This document shows, piece after piece, positions 32,054-41,039 of a stretch of 64,000 nucleotides of DNA. The notes below the pieces were generated by a model. That model had not been told where the DNA came from. It did no database searches and worked only from the letters and a program-made list of their open reading frames with translations. Source of the DNA: Synergistaceae bacterium. GTDB lineage: Bacteria; Synergistota; Synergistia; Synergistales; Aminobacteriaceae. Each line of letters starts with the position of its first letter. The first letter of the stretch is position 1. The position numbers and the translations under genes were made by a program. The stretch spans positions 1 through 64,000 of the forward strand of contig JAHDLC010000013.1 in the NCBI GenBank assembly GCA_018436595.1. Direction: 5' to 3'.

Positions 32054-32872
32054 ATGAGAAAAACGGCAGCGGTTCTCGCGGGAATAGCGATCCTCTCCCT
32101 ATCGGGCATGGCCTTCGGGGCAGAAATCGTCATGAACGGTTCCACCACGGTCCTTCCCATAGCCCAGGCGGCGGCAGAGAAGTACATGGCGGCAAACGAA
32201 GGCGTGAAGATCAGCGTCTCCGGCGGCGGCAGCGGCAACGGAATCAAGGCTATCATCGACGGAACCACGGACATCGCCAACTCTTCACGGTTCATCAAGC
32301 AGGACGAGGTCAAGGCCGCGGTGGAAAAGGGCACGTACCCCGTTCCCTTCGCGGTGGCCATGGATGCCCTGCTCCCCATCGTCCACCCCGACAACCCCGT
32401 CAAGGATCTTTCCATCGATCAGCTCCGGGCGATTTACTCCGGCAAGATCACCAGCTGGAAGGACGTGGGCGGAGAAGACAAGCCCATCGCCGTGGTGGGA
32501 CGGGACACCAGCTCCGGCACCTACGAGACATGGCAGGAGATCATCCTGAAGAAGGAAAGGGTGTCCCCCAGGGCCCTGATCGTGGCCTCCTCGGGAGCCA
32601 TGCTCACCACTGTGGCCAAGAACAAGTACGCCATCGGCTACGACGGCATCGGCTACATCAACGACACGGTGAAGCCCCTCATGGTGAACGGAAAAAAGGG
32701 GTCCGCAGAGACAGCCCTTGACGGATCCTACCCCATCGCCCGCTTCCTGTACATGTTCACCAAAGGATGGCCCACCGGCGAGATCATGAAGTTCATGAAC
32801 TACATGCTCGGCGACGAAGGACAGAAAGTGGTTGTCTCCACGGGGTTCGTGCCCCTGAGGATTCTGAAGTAG
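32054..32872 (+). CDS. pstS: Phosphate-binding protein PstS
   Basis: A 272-residue exported protein with signal peptide ending near GMAFGA. MNGSTTVLPIAQAAAEKYM and VSGGGSGNGIKAIIDGTTDIANSSR are the phosphate-contact loops of the PstS family, and VGRDTSSGTYETW adds the later Ser/Thr contacts. It binds inorganic phosphate in the periplasm and delivers it to PstCA. The ATG at 32054 has AAGGAGG 11 nt upstream; an upstream in-frame start would include the promoter and is rejected. First gene of pstSCAB-phoU-phoBR, followed by a strong hairpin. Confidence 0.95.
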   Translation: MRKTAAVLAGIAILSLSGMAFGAEIVMNGSTTVLPIAQAAAEKYMAANEGVKISVSGGGSGNGIKAIIDGTTDIANSSRFIKQDEVKAAVEKGTYPVPFAVAMDALLPIVHPDNPVKDLSIDQLRAIYSGKITSWKDVGGEDKPIAVVGRDTSSGTYETWQEIILKKERVSPRALIVASSGAMLTTVAKNKYAIGYDGIGYINDTVKPLMVNGKKGSAETALDGSYPIARFLYMFTKGWPTGEIMKFMNYMLGDEGQKVVVSTGFVPLRILK

Positions 32873-32899
32873 CGGATGAATGAATCGGACTGCGCATCA

Positions 32900-32933
32900 G
32901 GTGCTCCCTCCCCCGTCCCGGGGAGGGAGCACC
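32900..32933 (+). other. Perfect 14-bp intercistronic stem-loop between pstS and pstC
   Basis: GGTGCTCCCTCCCC (32900-32913) and GGGGAGGGAGCACC (32920-32933) pair without mismatch around CGTCCC. No T tract follows (AATTCAATC), so it is more likely an mRNA-stabilising or partial-stop element that lets pstS be made in excess over the membrane subunits. Confidence 0.85.
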
Positions 32934-32959
32934 AATTCAATCATGAAAGAGGGATTGTC

Positions 32960-33823
32960 ATGAAAGACAGGCTGCCGGGAGCCATCGTGAAGGGAATTTC
33001 AAGCGCGGGAATACTGGTCATGCTCTTCATCCTGTACTTCCTTTTCCGGGAAGGGCTTCCCGTGCTCAGGAGCGTCACGCTGAAAGAGCTGTTTCTCGGC
33101 GACTTGTGGTACCCCGCCGAAAACCCGCCGGTTCTGGGCATGTTCCCCCTCATCGCGGCCACCCTCGCGGTGACGGGACTGTCTTGCCTGCTGGCGGTCC
33201 CGTTCAGCCTTCTTATCGCCGTTTTTGTTTCGGAAACGGCCCCCCGGCCGATCCGGGAATTCCTGAAGCCGATTCTCGAACTTCTCGGGTTCTTCCCTTC
33301 CATCGTCCTCGGCTTTATCGGCATGGTGGTCCTCGCCCCATGGCTGCAGGAGACCTTCGATATGCTTTCGGGGCTGAACCTCTTCAACGCGTCCCTTCTG
33401 CTGGGGATTCTCACCGTTCCCGTGGTGAGTTCTCTTGCCGAGGAAGCCCTCGGCGCCGTTCCCCAGGACCTCCGGGACGCTTCTTACGCCCTGGGGGCCA
33501 CCCGCTGGGAAACCACCCGGAAAGTGGTCATCCCCTCGGCCCTTCCGGGAATACTGAGCGCGTCTCTCCTGGGTATCATGCGGGCCATGGGAGAGACTAT
33601 GGTGGTCCTCATGGCCGCGGGCGGAGCGGCTATCATCCCCCTGTCCGTCTTCGACCCCGTCCGGCCTCTGACTTCCACCATCGCCGCCGAAATGGGGGAG
33701 ACCCCGGTGGGTTCTCCCCACTACGCAGCTCTCTTCTTCGGGGGCGTGATCCTCCTGGTCATGACCCTGACGGTGAACCTTCTCTCGGCCTGGATCGAGA
33801 AAAAGGGAAAGATGGTGAGGTAG
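32960..33823 (+). CDS. pstC: Phosphate ABC transporter permease PstC
   Basis: A 287-residue permease with about six membrane helices. ETAPRPIREFLKPILELLGFFPSIVLG and the coupling loop EEALGAVPQDLRDASYALGATRWETTRKVVIP are characteristic of PstC/PstA. It pairs with PstA to form the phosphate channel. The ATG at 32960 follows AGAGGGA; in-frame upstream codons run through the intercistronic hairpin and are not used. PstA starts 1 nt after its stop. Confidence 0.94.
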   Translation: MKDRLPGAIVKGISSAGILVMLFILYFLFREGLPVLRSVTLKELFLGDLWYPAENPPVLGMFPLIAATLAVTGLSCLLAVPFSLLIAVFVSETAPRPIREFLKPILELLGFFPSIVLGFIGMVVLAPWLQETFDMLSGLNLFNASLLLGILTVPVVSSLAEEALGAVPQDLRDASYALGATRWETTRKVVIPSALPGILSASLLGIMRAMGETMVVLMAAGGAAIIPLSVFDPVRPLTSTIAAEMGETPVGSPHYAALFFGGVILLVMTLTVNLLSAWIEKKGKMVR

Positions 33824-33824
33824 C

Positions 33825-34679
33825 ATGGATCGCCGACGAATAGCGGACAAAATCATGACCCTTCTCTGCTGGGCTGCCGGAATAACCCTCACTGTCCTGG
33901 TTTTTTCCGTCCTGGCCTTCGTCTTCGTGCGGGGGTATTCCGTTCTTTCCCTGGACTTCCTCCTGGAACCTCCCCGGGACAGCATGACCAGGGGAGGCAT
34001 ACTGACCCCCCTCGTGGGAACCCTGCAGCTCGTGGCGGTGGCCATGGCTTTCGCCATTCCCGTCGGGGTGGCCACGGGGCTCTACTTTGCCGAGTATGCC
34101 CGGGACGACCTGTTCACCCGCATCCTCAGGCTGGCCATCCGGTCCCTCGCCGGGGTGCCCTCTGTGGTCTTCGGCCTCTTCGGGCTCTCTCTTTTCGTGA
34201 TCCTCTTCCGGTTCGGCCCGAGCCTTCTTTCCGCCGCGCTGACCCTGGCGTGCCTGACTCTGCCCCTCATGGTCACCGCATCGGAACAGGCCTTTCTTGC
34301 CGTGCCCCAGGACTACCGTGACGGCTCCTACGCCCTCGGAGCCTCGAAATGGCAGACCATCCGGCGGGTGGTGCTTCCTTCGGCGGCCCCCACGGTTATC
34401 ACGGGGATCATCCTCAGCATCGGCCGGGTGGCGGGGGAGACGGCGCCCATCATGTTCACAGGCGCGGCCTTTTTCGCCCCCCATATCGCAAAGAGCCTGT
34501 TTTCCGAGGTAATGGCCCTGCCGTACCACATCTACGTCCTCGCCACGGCGGGAACGTTCATCGAAGAAACCCGCCCCATACAGTACGGAACGGTTCTCGT
34601 CCTTCTTCTTCTCGTCCTGGGAATCTGCTCCGTGGGGATATTCATGCGGTCCCGGCTTCGCCGGAGAATGCGCCGATAA
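33825..34679 (+). CDS. pstA: Phosphate ABC transporter permease PstA
   Basis: A 284-residue permease with about six membrane helices. [15 protein letters not shown] near the start of the core, FAEYARDD, and [32 protein letters not shown] (coupling loop) match PstA. The late [13 protein letters not shown] is the conserved PstA tail region. It forms the membrane channel with PstC and receives energy from PstB. The spacing of 1 nt after pstC implies coupled translation. Confidence 0.94.
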   Translation: MDRRRIADKIMTLLCWAAGITLTVLVFSVLAFVFVRGYSVLSLDFLLEPPRDSMTRGGILTPLVGTLQLVAVAMAFAIPVGVATGLYFAEYARDDLFTRILRLAIRSLAGVPSVVFGLFGLSLFVILFRFGPSLLSAALTLACLTLPLMVTASEQAFLAVPQDYRDGSYALGASKWQTIRRVVLPSAAPTVITGIILSIGRVAGETAPIMFTGAAFFAPHIAKSLFSEVMALPYHIYVLATAGTFIEETRPIQYGTVLVLLLLVLGICSVGIFMRSRLRRRMRR

Positions 34680-34692
34680 GAGGGGGAGAACA

Positions 34693-35451
34693 ATGGAAAA
34701 AATACAGATCAGCGCGAAAAACGTGAATCTCTATTACGGGGCGGCCCGGGTGCTCAAGGACGTCTCCGCGGACATCCTTGAAAAAAACGTGACGGCCCTC
34801 ATCGGGCCTTCCGGCTGCGGCAAGAGCACGTTTCTGAGATGCATCAACAGGATGAACGATTTCATCCCCTCCGCCAGGTTTGAAGGAGAAATCCGAATCG
34901 ACGGCACCGACATCTACGATAGGGGAACGGACGTGATCGCCCTGAGGCGGAAGGTGGGCATGGTGTTCCAGAAGCCCAACCCGTTCCCCATGTCCATCTA
35001 TGACAACGTGGCCTACGGCCCGCGCCTTCACGGCATCCGGAACAGGGAAAAGCTCGACGAAATCGTCCGGAGCAGCCTTACCGGCGCCGCCCTGTGGGAC
35101 GAGGTGAAGGACAAGCTCAAAAGCCCCGGCACGGGCCTCTCCGGCGGGCAGCAGCAGCGGCTCTGCATCGCCCGGGCCATAGCCACGGAACCGGCCGTCC
35201 TGCTGATGGACGAGCCCACGAGCGCCCTGGACCCCCTGGCCACCGCCCGCATCGAAGAGCTGGTGAGAGAGCTCAAGAAGAACTATACTGTGGTCATAGT
35301 GACCCACAACATGCAGCAGGCCGCCCGCATTTCCGACAGGACGGCGTTTTTCCTCCTGGGCGACCTGGTGGAGTACGACAGCACGCCGAAGATGTTCACG
35401 TCGCCCGGGGACAAGCGGACGGAAGATTATATCACCGGAAGGTTCGGCTAG
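34693..35451 (+). CDS. pstB: Phosphate ABC transporter ATPase PstB
   Basis: A 252-residue ATPase of standard PstB length. Walker [15 protein letters not shown] is followed by [17 protein letters not shown], diagnostic of PstB. The signature [16 protein letters not shown], Walker [14 protein letters not shown] and switch [14 protein letters not shown] are intact. It hydrolyses ATP to drive phosphate import and, with PhoU, contributes to phosphate sensing. GGGGGAGA lies before the ATG. Confidence 0.97.
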   Translation: MEKIQISAKNVNLYYGAARVLKDVSADILEKNVTALIGPSGCGKSTFLRCINRMNDFIPSARFEGEIRIDGTDIYDRGTDVIALRRKVGMVFQKPNPFPMSIYDNVAYGPRLHGIRNREKLDEIVRSSLTGAALWDEVKDKLKSPGTGLSGGQQQRLCIARAIATEPAVLLMDEPTSALDPLATARIEELVRELKKNYTVVIVTHNMQQAARISDRTAFFLLGDLVEYDSTPKMFTSPGDKRTEDYITGRFG

Positions 35452-35475
35452 GGGCCGAGGGGGGAGGACGAGCAC

Positions 35476-36165
35476 ATGAACGAAATCAACCTGAGAAAAC
35501 AGCTTGAAGAAGACCGGGGAGAGCTGAAGCGAATGATCCTCCGGCTCGGGAGGATGGCGGAGGAAGCCATTTCCAGGGCGGTGTGGGCCCTCAAGAACCA
35601 GGACGCCGCCGTCGCCCGCAATGTCATCGAAAAGGACGACGAACTCGACGAGCTGGCTGAAGGAGTGGACAGTGCCTGCATGCACTTCACCGCCAGATAC
35701 CAGCCCCTCGGGGAGGATCTCCGGGCCGTGACGTCCATCATGCACATGGCCATAGACCTGGAGCGGATCGGCGACTACGGCGGCAACATCGCCAAGGTGG
35801 CTCTCGACCTGGCCGACAAGGAACTCATCAAGCCCCTCATCGACATTCCCCGCATGGTGGACGCCCTCTCTTCCATGGTGGAGAAGGTGCTCACCGCCTT
35901 CGATACTGGCGATGCGGAAGGGGCGAAAACCGTCTTTCCCATGGATGATCTTCTGGACGACCTGGAAAAACAGATCATGAGGGAACTGCTGCTCATGATG
36001 ATGGAGAATCCCCAGAGAATCGGCCAGGCGACACAGCTTCTGAACGTGGCCAGGACCCTGGAGCGGGCGGGGGACCACATCACCAACGTGGCGGAGCGGG
36101 TGGTCTATATCTACACCGGCAAAACCGTGAAGGCCTCCGCTTTTCGCCGCCCGAAGGAGCGGTGA
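35476..36165 (+). CDS. phoU: PhoU phosphate-signalling regulator
   Basis: A 229-residue all-helical protein made of two similar three-helix halves. The conserved metal-binding-type segments appear as DLERIGDYGGNIA in the first half and LERAGDHITNVAERVVYI in the second. PhoU links PstB activity to the kinase PhoR and represses the Pho response when phosphate is ample. It lies between pstB and the response-regulator gene, as in many Pho operons. Confidence 0.95.
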   Translation: MNEINLRKQLEEDRGELKRMILRLGRMAEEAISRAVWALKNQDAAVARNVIEKDDELDELAEGVDSACMHFTARYQPLGEDLRAVTSIMHMAIDLERIGDYGGNIAKVALDLADKELIKPLIDIPRMVDALSSMVEKVLTAFDTGDAEGAKTVFPMDDLLDDLEKQIMRELLLMMMENPQRIGQATQLLNVARTLERAGDHITNVAERVVYIYTGKTVKASAFRRPKER

Positions 36166-36168
36166 GCC

Positions 36169-36861
36169 GTGCCCGGACAAAGAATACTTATCGTGGAGGA
36201 CGAGGAGGCCATCGTGGAGGTCGTATCCCGGACCCTTCGGCGGCACGGGTATGAAACGGCCTCCGCCGCCGACGGCGATGATGCCCTCGAGAAAGCCTTC
36301 TCCCTGAGGCCTGACCTTGTGATCCTTGACCTCATGCTGCCGAAGATGGACGGATGGGAAGTCTGCAGGAGGCTCAAGGCGGACCGGCAGACCGCTTCCG
36401 TTCCCGTCCTCATGCTCACTGCCCGGAGAGAAGAGCGGGACGTGGTGGAAGGGCTGGAAATAGGCGCCGACGATTACATGAAAAAACCTTTCTCCCTGGC
36501 GGAACTGGCCGCCAGGGTCAAGGCGCTCCTCAGGAGGGCCGGCTCCGGCGAAGAAGGCAGGGTGGTGGAGGACGGCGACCTCCGGATAGAAGTGGACGGA
36601 GAGACGGCCCTGCTCCGGGGGGTCCCCCTGGATCTCAGCCCCACGGAATTCCGCCTCGTCGAAGCGCTGGCCAGGAGGATGGGACGCATCGTTCCCAGGG
36701 AGGAGCTGCTGTCAAAAATCTGGAGCTTCTACGGCGGTGACACCAGGACGGTGGACGTCCACATTTCCCGGCTGCGGAAGAAGCTTGATGACGGCAAGCG
36801 CCCGGCCCTTGCGGTCAATTCCCTCCGGGGAAGGGGCTACCGTCTCATGTGGGAGGAATGA
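36169..36861 (+). CDS. PhoB/PhoP-like OmpR-family response regulator
   Basis: A 230-residue regulator starting at GTG 36169, 3 nt after phoU. The receiver domain has the acidic pair in VEDEE, phospho-acceptor Asp in VILDLMLPKMDGWEV, Thr in MLTAR and Lys in YMKKPF. The C-terminal winged helix ends GGDTRTVDVHISRLRKKLDD. Position after phoU indicates control of phosphate genes, probably through the repeats at 31935. Overlap with the kinase gene supports a cognate pair. Confidence 0.92.
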   Translation: MPGQRILIVEDEEAIVEVVSRTLRRHGYETASAADGDDALEKAFSLRPDLVILDLMLPKMDGWEVCRRLKADRQTASVPVLMLTARREERDVVEGLEIGADDYMKKPFSLAELAARVKALLRRAGSGEEGRVVEDGDLRIEVDGETALLRGVPLDLSPTEFRLVEALARRMGRIVPREELLSKIWSFYGGDTRTVDVHISRLRKKLDDGKRPALAVNSLRGRGYRLMWEE

Positions 36862-36866
36862 CGGCA

Positions 36867-38624
36867 ATGCTGACCCTGAAGAAAAAGGTAATTTTCCTTG
36901 TGGCCGCCGTGGTGTTCTGTGCTTTCGGCATCAGCTGGGCTCTCCTCTACGGCGTGGTCAGGAACGGGATCGTCAGTCAGAGCAGAATGGAGCTTTCCCG
37001 CCAGACGGCCCTTCTCTCCGTTTCCCTGTCGAAGGAGGGGGTGTCCGGTTTTCTGAAGGATCTCGCTCGGTGGGAGGGAATCCTGAGAGGGAGAGTCACC
37101 CTCGTGGATTCCCGGGGTGCGGTTCTTGCAGACACGGAAAGCGACCCGTCGACCATGGACAATCACCTTTCCCGCCCGGAGGTGAAGGAAGCCCTGTCAG
37201 TCGGCGAGGGAACGGCGTTGCGGTACAGCACCACCACGAACATGCACTACCTGTATTTTGCCCGGAAGATTTCCCTTGACGGGGGGCGGACAGCGGTCAT
37301 CCGGTCCGCCTACCCCCTGGAGCATCTTTCGGCGGCCTTCGCCGAGACCCGGAACAGGTTCCTCCTCTATCTCCTCGTTGCCGTGGCGCTGATCGCAGTC
37401 TTCGGGGCCGGGCTGGTCCGCCTCTTTTTCCGCCCCCTTGACCGGGTCGTCGCGTCGGCGGGAAAAATTGCCCAGGGAGAGGAAGTCCGCTTCCCCCTCA
37501 TGGCCGAACCGGAACTGCAGCGTCTTTCCAGCGCCCTTGACGGAATGTCCGCCCAGCTCAGGGGAACCATGGAGGAGCTCCGGTCCGGCCGGGAGGATCT
37601 CTCCCGGATCGTCACGGCCCTTCCCGTGGGCGTTGTCCTGCTCGACGACGGCAGAAGGGTCCGCTATATGAACGGTGTCGCCGCCCGGCTGCTTGCCGTA
37701 CGGGGAGACGTGCCCCCCGGAACACCGGTGGAGCGGATGCTTCCCTCCGGCGAGATGTACGGTCTCATTCTCTCCGCCCTGGAAGGGGGAGAGGAGAGCA
37801 GGGTGTTCGACCTGCCCGAACTTGACGGACGGTGCCTCGGAATAGCCTCAAGGAAGACGGCGACGGGGGTGCTCCTCGTGGTCACCGATCTTACGGAGGA
37901 ACGGCGGATCGAGCAGTCCCGCAGGGATTTCGTCGCCGATGCGGGGCACGAGTTCCAGACCCCCCTGACCGCCATCCGGGCGGCAGCGGAGTACCTTCTT
38001 GAAGCGCCGGAGGAGGAGACGGCGGGGCAGCGGAAGAAATTCCTTTCATCCATCATTGTCCAGCAGGAACGGATGAGCAAACTGGTGGACGACCTTCTTC
38101 TGCTTTCGAGGATGGAATCGGAACCGCCCCTCCGGGATGCGGAGGAAACTGACCTTGCCCTTCTCCTCGCTGGAGTGGCGGACCAGTGCCGGACCCACCC
38201 CTTCGCCTCCCTGATCGCCGTCGAAACGGAATTGCCTCCGCGGGCGCCGGCGGTGGTCAGGACGGAAGACCTGTCGAGGGCCCTCTCGAACCTCGTGGAG
38301 AACAGCCTGAAGTATGTCCGGGAGAAATTCGGTACGGGCGAGGGAGGCAGGGTGACCCTGACCCTCCGGGAGGACGGGGATTTCTGGAGCATCATGGTGG
38401 CCGACAACGGGCCCGGCATCCCTCCTGAGACCGCTCCCGTGCTCTTCGAACGGTTCCGGCGGGGGGACGCCTCCCGGTCCAGGGGCGAGTGGGGCAAGGG
38501 GGGGTACGGTCTCGGCCTCGCCATAGCGAAAAGGATCCTGATCCGCTCGGGAGGGGATCTATTCTTCCGCCCCTCCGAGGCAGGAGCTCTCTTCGAGGCC
38601 CGCATTCCCAGAAAACACATCTGA
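36867..38624 (+). CDS. PhoR-like sensor histidine kinase
   Basis: A 585-residue membrane kinase. Helix 1 (VIFLVAAVVFCAFGISWALL) and helix 2 (near LYLLVAVALIAVFGAGLV) flank a periplasmic domain of about 140 residues; then HAMP, a PAS-like domain (VVLLDDGRRVRYMNG), the phospho-acceptor His in DAGHEFQTPLTAIR, the N-box NLVENSLKYV, DNGPGIP and a GYGLGLAIA box. Three in-frame starts are possible (GTG 36849, ATG 36858, ATG 36867); 36867 has the best spacing from GGAGG. It likely answers phosphate status relayed by PstB/PhoU. A strong terminator follows. Confidence 0.92.
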   Translation: MLTLKKKVIFLVAAVVFCAFGISWALLYGVVRNGIVSQSRMELSRQTALLSVSLSKEGVSGFLKDLARWEGILRGRVTLVDSRGAVLADTESDPSTMDNHLSRPEVKEALSVGEGTALRYSTTTNMHYLYFARKISLDGGRTAVIRSAYPLEHLSAAFAETRNRFLLYLLVAVALIAVFGAGLVRLFFRPLDRVVASAGKIAQGEEVRFPLMAEPELQRLSSALDGMSAQLRGTMEELRSGREDLSRIVTALPVGVVLLDDGRRVRYMNGVAARLLAVRGDVPPGTPVERMLPSGEMYGLILSALEGGEESRVFDLPELDGRCLGIASRKTATGVLLVVTDLTEERRIEQSRRDFVADAGHEFQTPLTAIRAAAEYLLEAPEEETAGQRKKFLSSIIVQQERMSKLVDDLLLLSRMESEPPLRDAEETDLALLLAGVADQCRTHPFASLIAVETELPPRAPAVVRTEDLSRALSNLVENSLKYVREKFGTGEGGRVTLTLREDGDFWSIMVADNGPGIPPETAPVLFERFRRGDASRSRGEWGKGGYGLGLAIAKRILIRSGGDLFFRPSEAGALFEARIPRKHI

Positions 38625-38640
38625 CAAAAACGTACGACGG

Positions 38641-38676
38641 TCCGGCCCGGAGCACCTTCCGGGCCGGATTTGTTTT
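38641..38676 (+). terminator. Intrinsic terminator after the pst-pho block
   Basis: TCCGGCCCGG (38641-38650) pairs perfectly with CCGGGCCGGA (38659-38668) over an 8-nt loop, followed by TTTGTTTTA. Confidence 0.9.
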
Positions 38677-38763
38677 ATGGGTTGATTATTTGTTTCATGG
38701 ATTGGAAAAAATAAAGTTGACAGGTTTCTTCCTCTGTCGTAACGTAGTGGAACTTTGTTTCAT
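38669..38763 (+). promoter_or_regulatory. Promoter and direct-repeat operator candidates before the IclR gene
   Basis: TTGACA (38717-38722), 17 bp, TAACGT (38740-38745) forms the likely promoter. The 10-mer TTTGTTTCAT occurs at 38689-38698 and again at 38754-38763, and a one-mismatch copy TTTGTTTTAT is at 38669-38678. The repeats bracket the promoter and could bind the regulator encoded next. The downstream copy also sits in a small dyad CTTTG-N7-CAAAG (38753-38769). Confidence 0.5.
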
Positions 38764-38795
38764 CCAAAGAATCGTCATTTTGGCAGGTGGAATTT

Positions 38796-39659
38796 ATGGC
38801 AAAAAAGAGCAGGAAAGAGGAAGACGGTTTCGAATCAGCGGCAGTTCCGAACGCAGGAGGAAACGGCCTGAAGGACGAAGACGAGGGGAATGCCAAGGAG
38901 TCCGGAGGATCCATCCGGGTTCTCGACAGGGCCATGAGCGTCCTCGGGTACATGGCTGAGTCCCGGAGGCAGGTGGGCATCACGGAGATCGCCGATGCCG
39001 TGGGACTCTCAAAGGCCACGGTCCATCGCATCCTTTCGACACTGAAGGAGTACTCCGTGGTATTGAAGGACGACAGCGGACGATACCAGATGGGACCTTC
39101 CGTCCTGTTCTGGGCTGATGCCTACAGGCAGCGCGCGGGCCTTGCGGAAATTTCCCGCCCCCTGCTCCGGCGGCTGTGGGAAGAAAGCCACGAAACGGTC
39201 CATCTCTTCATATTCGAGGGAGGAGAGGCCTATTACCTGGACAAGCTTGACAGCCCCCACCCCGTGGGGATGCGTTCCCGCATAGGGGCCAAGCGCGACC
39301 TGTACAGCACGTCCGGAGGCCGGGCGATTCTCGCCGCTCTCCCGGAAGCCGAGGTGGACGCCTACCTGGACAAGACGGAACTGCTGCCCCGGACGGAGAA
39401 CACCGTTACTGAGAAGGCGGAGCTGAAGAAACTCCTTGCGGCCGGCAGGGAAAGGGGTTTCTGCGAAGAAGTGGAGGAGAACGAGGAGGGCATACGGTGC
39501 GTGGGCGCGGCCATCCTCGACCTGAGGGGCTTTCCTGTGGGGGCGGTGAGCATCAGCGCCCCGGCCTACCGGTTCAGCGATACCCAGTCCCGTTCCCTCG
39601 GCGCAAAAATCCGGGATACCGCCCTGGCCATTTCCAGGGAACTGGGATACCGGGGGTAA
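38796..39659 (+). CDS. IclR-family transcriptional regulator (KdgR-like role)
   Basis: A 287-residue regulator. A charged, low-complexity tail of about 40 residues precedes the winged HTH (SIRVLDRAMSVLGYM, ITEIADAVGLSKATVHRIL). The effector domain follows, with ETVHLFIFEGGEAYYLDKLDS, SGGRAILAALPE and CVGAAILDLRGFPVGAVSISAPAYR. The N-terminal tail is longer than usual. Position upstream of kduI and the uronate genes suggests a KdgR-type regulator responding to a ketodeoxy sugar acid. The ATG at 38796 has AGGTGG 5 nt upstream; an in-frame GTG at 38787 is less likely. Confidence 0.92.
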   Translation: MAKKSRKEEDGFESAAVPNAGGNGLKDEDEGNAKESGGSIRVLDRAMSVLGYMAESRRQVGITEIADAVGLSKATVHRILSTLKEYSVVLKDDSGRYQMGPSVLFWADAYRQRAGLAEISRPLLRRLWEESHETVHLFIFEGGEAYYLDKLDSPHPVGMRSRIGAKRDLYSTSGGRAILAALPEAEVDAYLDKTELLPRTENTVTEKAELKKLLAAGRERGFCEEVEENEEGIRCVGAAILDLRGFPVGAVSISAPAYRFSDTQSRSLGAKIRDTALAISRELGYRG

Positions 39660-39705
39660 CCGGTTCAGCGAGGCGGAAATACCGGAAATCAAGGAGGATG
39701 AATCC

Positions 39706-40533
39706 ATGGAAGTACGGAATTCGGCAAATCCGGCAGATGTAAAGCGGTACGACACCGAGGCCCTTCGCAGCGAGTTTCTTATCCAGGGACTTTTCTCCCC
39801 TGATGAAATTCCTCTCGTCTACTCCCATGTGGACAGGATGATCACCGGCTCGGCCTGCCCGGTGTCGAAGAGACTGAAGCTTGAAGGCGGCAGGGAGCTC
39901 GGGGTAGACTTTTTCCTCCAGCGGAGGGAAATGGCGGTGCTCAACATCGGAGACCCCGGCACGGTGATCACTGACGGGACATCCCACCGCCTGAACCGGT
40001 ACGAGGCCCTCTACATCGGCATGGGGACGAAAGAGGTTTCCTTCGAACCCGAGGCCGGCAGCGCCCCGAAATTCTATCTTCTCAGCTGCCCGGCACACTG
40101 CGCGTGGCCCACCACCCTCATCACCGGGGAAATGGCGGTGAAACAGGCCCTGGGAACGAAAAAGGAATGCAATGAACGGGTGATCAACAAGTATGTCCAC
40201 CCTGACGTGGTGAAGAGCTGCCAGCTCTCCATGGGGATGACGGAACTCGCTGAGGGTTCCGTTTGGAATACCATGCCCACCCACACCCACGAACGGCGGA
40301 TGGAGGTGTACATGTACTTCAACCTCCCCGACGACGGGGTGATCTTCCACTTTATGGGACAACCCTCCGAACTGCGGCACATAGTGGTCCGCAGCGGCGA
40401 AGCGGTCATCTCCCCGAGCTGGTCCATCCATTCAGGGGTCGGAAGCACCAGCTACAGCTTCGTCTGGGGCATGGCGGGAGAAAACCAGACCTTTTCCGAC
40501 ATGGACGGCGTTCCCATGTCCCTGCTCCGCTAG
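39706..40533 (+). CDS. kduI: 5-dehydro-4-deoxy-D-glucuronate isomerase
   Basis: A 275-residue cupin-fold isomerase. The zinc ligands are visible in PTHTHERRMEVYMYF (two His and a Glu) with a further His in SWSIHSGVG, and RLKLEGGRELGVDFFLQRREMAV matches the KduI N-terminal half. It converts 5-dehydro-4-deoxy-glucuronate, from unsaturated uronates of pectin or glycosaminoglycans, to 2,5-diketo-3-deoxygluconate, which KduD (44754) reduces. The length matches the family. AAGGAGG lies 8 nt before the ATG. Confidence 0.95.
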   Translation: MEVRNSANPADVKRYDTEALRSEFLIQGLFSPDEIPLVYSHVDRMITGSACPVSKRLKLEGGRELGVDFFLQRREMAVLNIGDPGTVITDGTSHRLNRYEALYIGMGTKEVSFEPEAGSAPKFYLLSCPAHCAWPTTLITGEMAVKQALGTKKECNERVINKYVHPDVVKSCQLSMGMTELAEGSVWNTMPTHTHERRMEVYMYFNLPDDGVIFHFMGQPSELRHIVVRSGEAVISPSWSIHSGVGSTSYSFVWGMAGENQTFSDMDGVPMSLLR

Positions 40534-40555
40534 CAGAGGGGAGAGCCGGCCCTCC

Positions 40556-41038
40556 ATGGAAAGACTGGATGCCTTCGCGGCGCGCCTGGAACGATTGATG
40601 CTTATCGTTCTCCTTGCGGTCATGGTAATCCTGGGGCTCCTCCAGATCATCAGCCGTTTCGTCATCAAGGCCCCCATCATGTGGTCGGAGGCCCTCCTGA
40701 TGTATATGTTCGTCTGGTTCAGCTTTCTCGGCGCCGGCCTGGCGGTAAGGGAACTTTCCCATTTCGAGGTGGAGATCTTCGTGGTCCGGCTTCCCCAGAC
40801 AATCCAGAAACTCCTTTCCCTTGCGGTCTATTTAATGATCTTCGCCTTCGCTGTGTTCATGATCTGGAAAGGGCTCTTTCTCGTGAAGCTGAACCAGCGG
40901 CAGCTCATGGCCATGATGCCCTTCACCATGAGCGGCCCCTACATGATCCTGCCCCTGAGCGGCACCTTCATGGCGATCCATTCCCTGGCACATCTCACCG
41001 GGCTGTTTTCCCGGCATCATACGGAGTGGAGGGACTGA
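40556..41038 (+). CDS. TRAP transporter small membrane subunit (DctQ type)
   Basis: A 160-residue protein with four membrane helices. VMVILGLLQIISRFV, then WSEALLMYMFVWFSFLGAGLAVRELSHFEVEIF is the conserved core of DctQ subunits. It partners the large subunit at 41040 and a periplasmic binding protein at 42480 in a sodium-driven importer. It starts 23 nt after kduI, within the same operon. Confidence 0.93.
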   Translation: MERLDAFAARLERLMLIVLLAVMVILGLLQIISRFVIKAPIMWSEALLMYMFVWFSFLGAGLAVRELSHFEVEIFVVRLPQTIQKLLSLAVYLMIFAFAVFMIWKGLFLVKLNQRQLMAMMPFTMSGPYMILPLSGTFMAIHSLAHLTGLFSRHHTEWRD

Positions 41039-41039
41039 C

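Noticed and set aside
32876-32959. N-terminal extension of PstC beginning right after pstS
   Set aside because: It would translate the perfect 14-bp hairpin and has no ribosome site; the ATG at 32960 fits the family.
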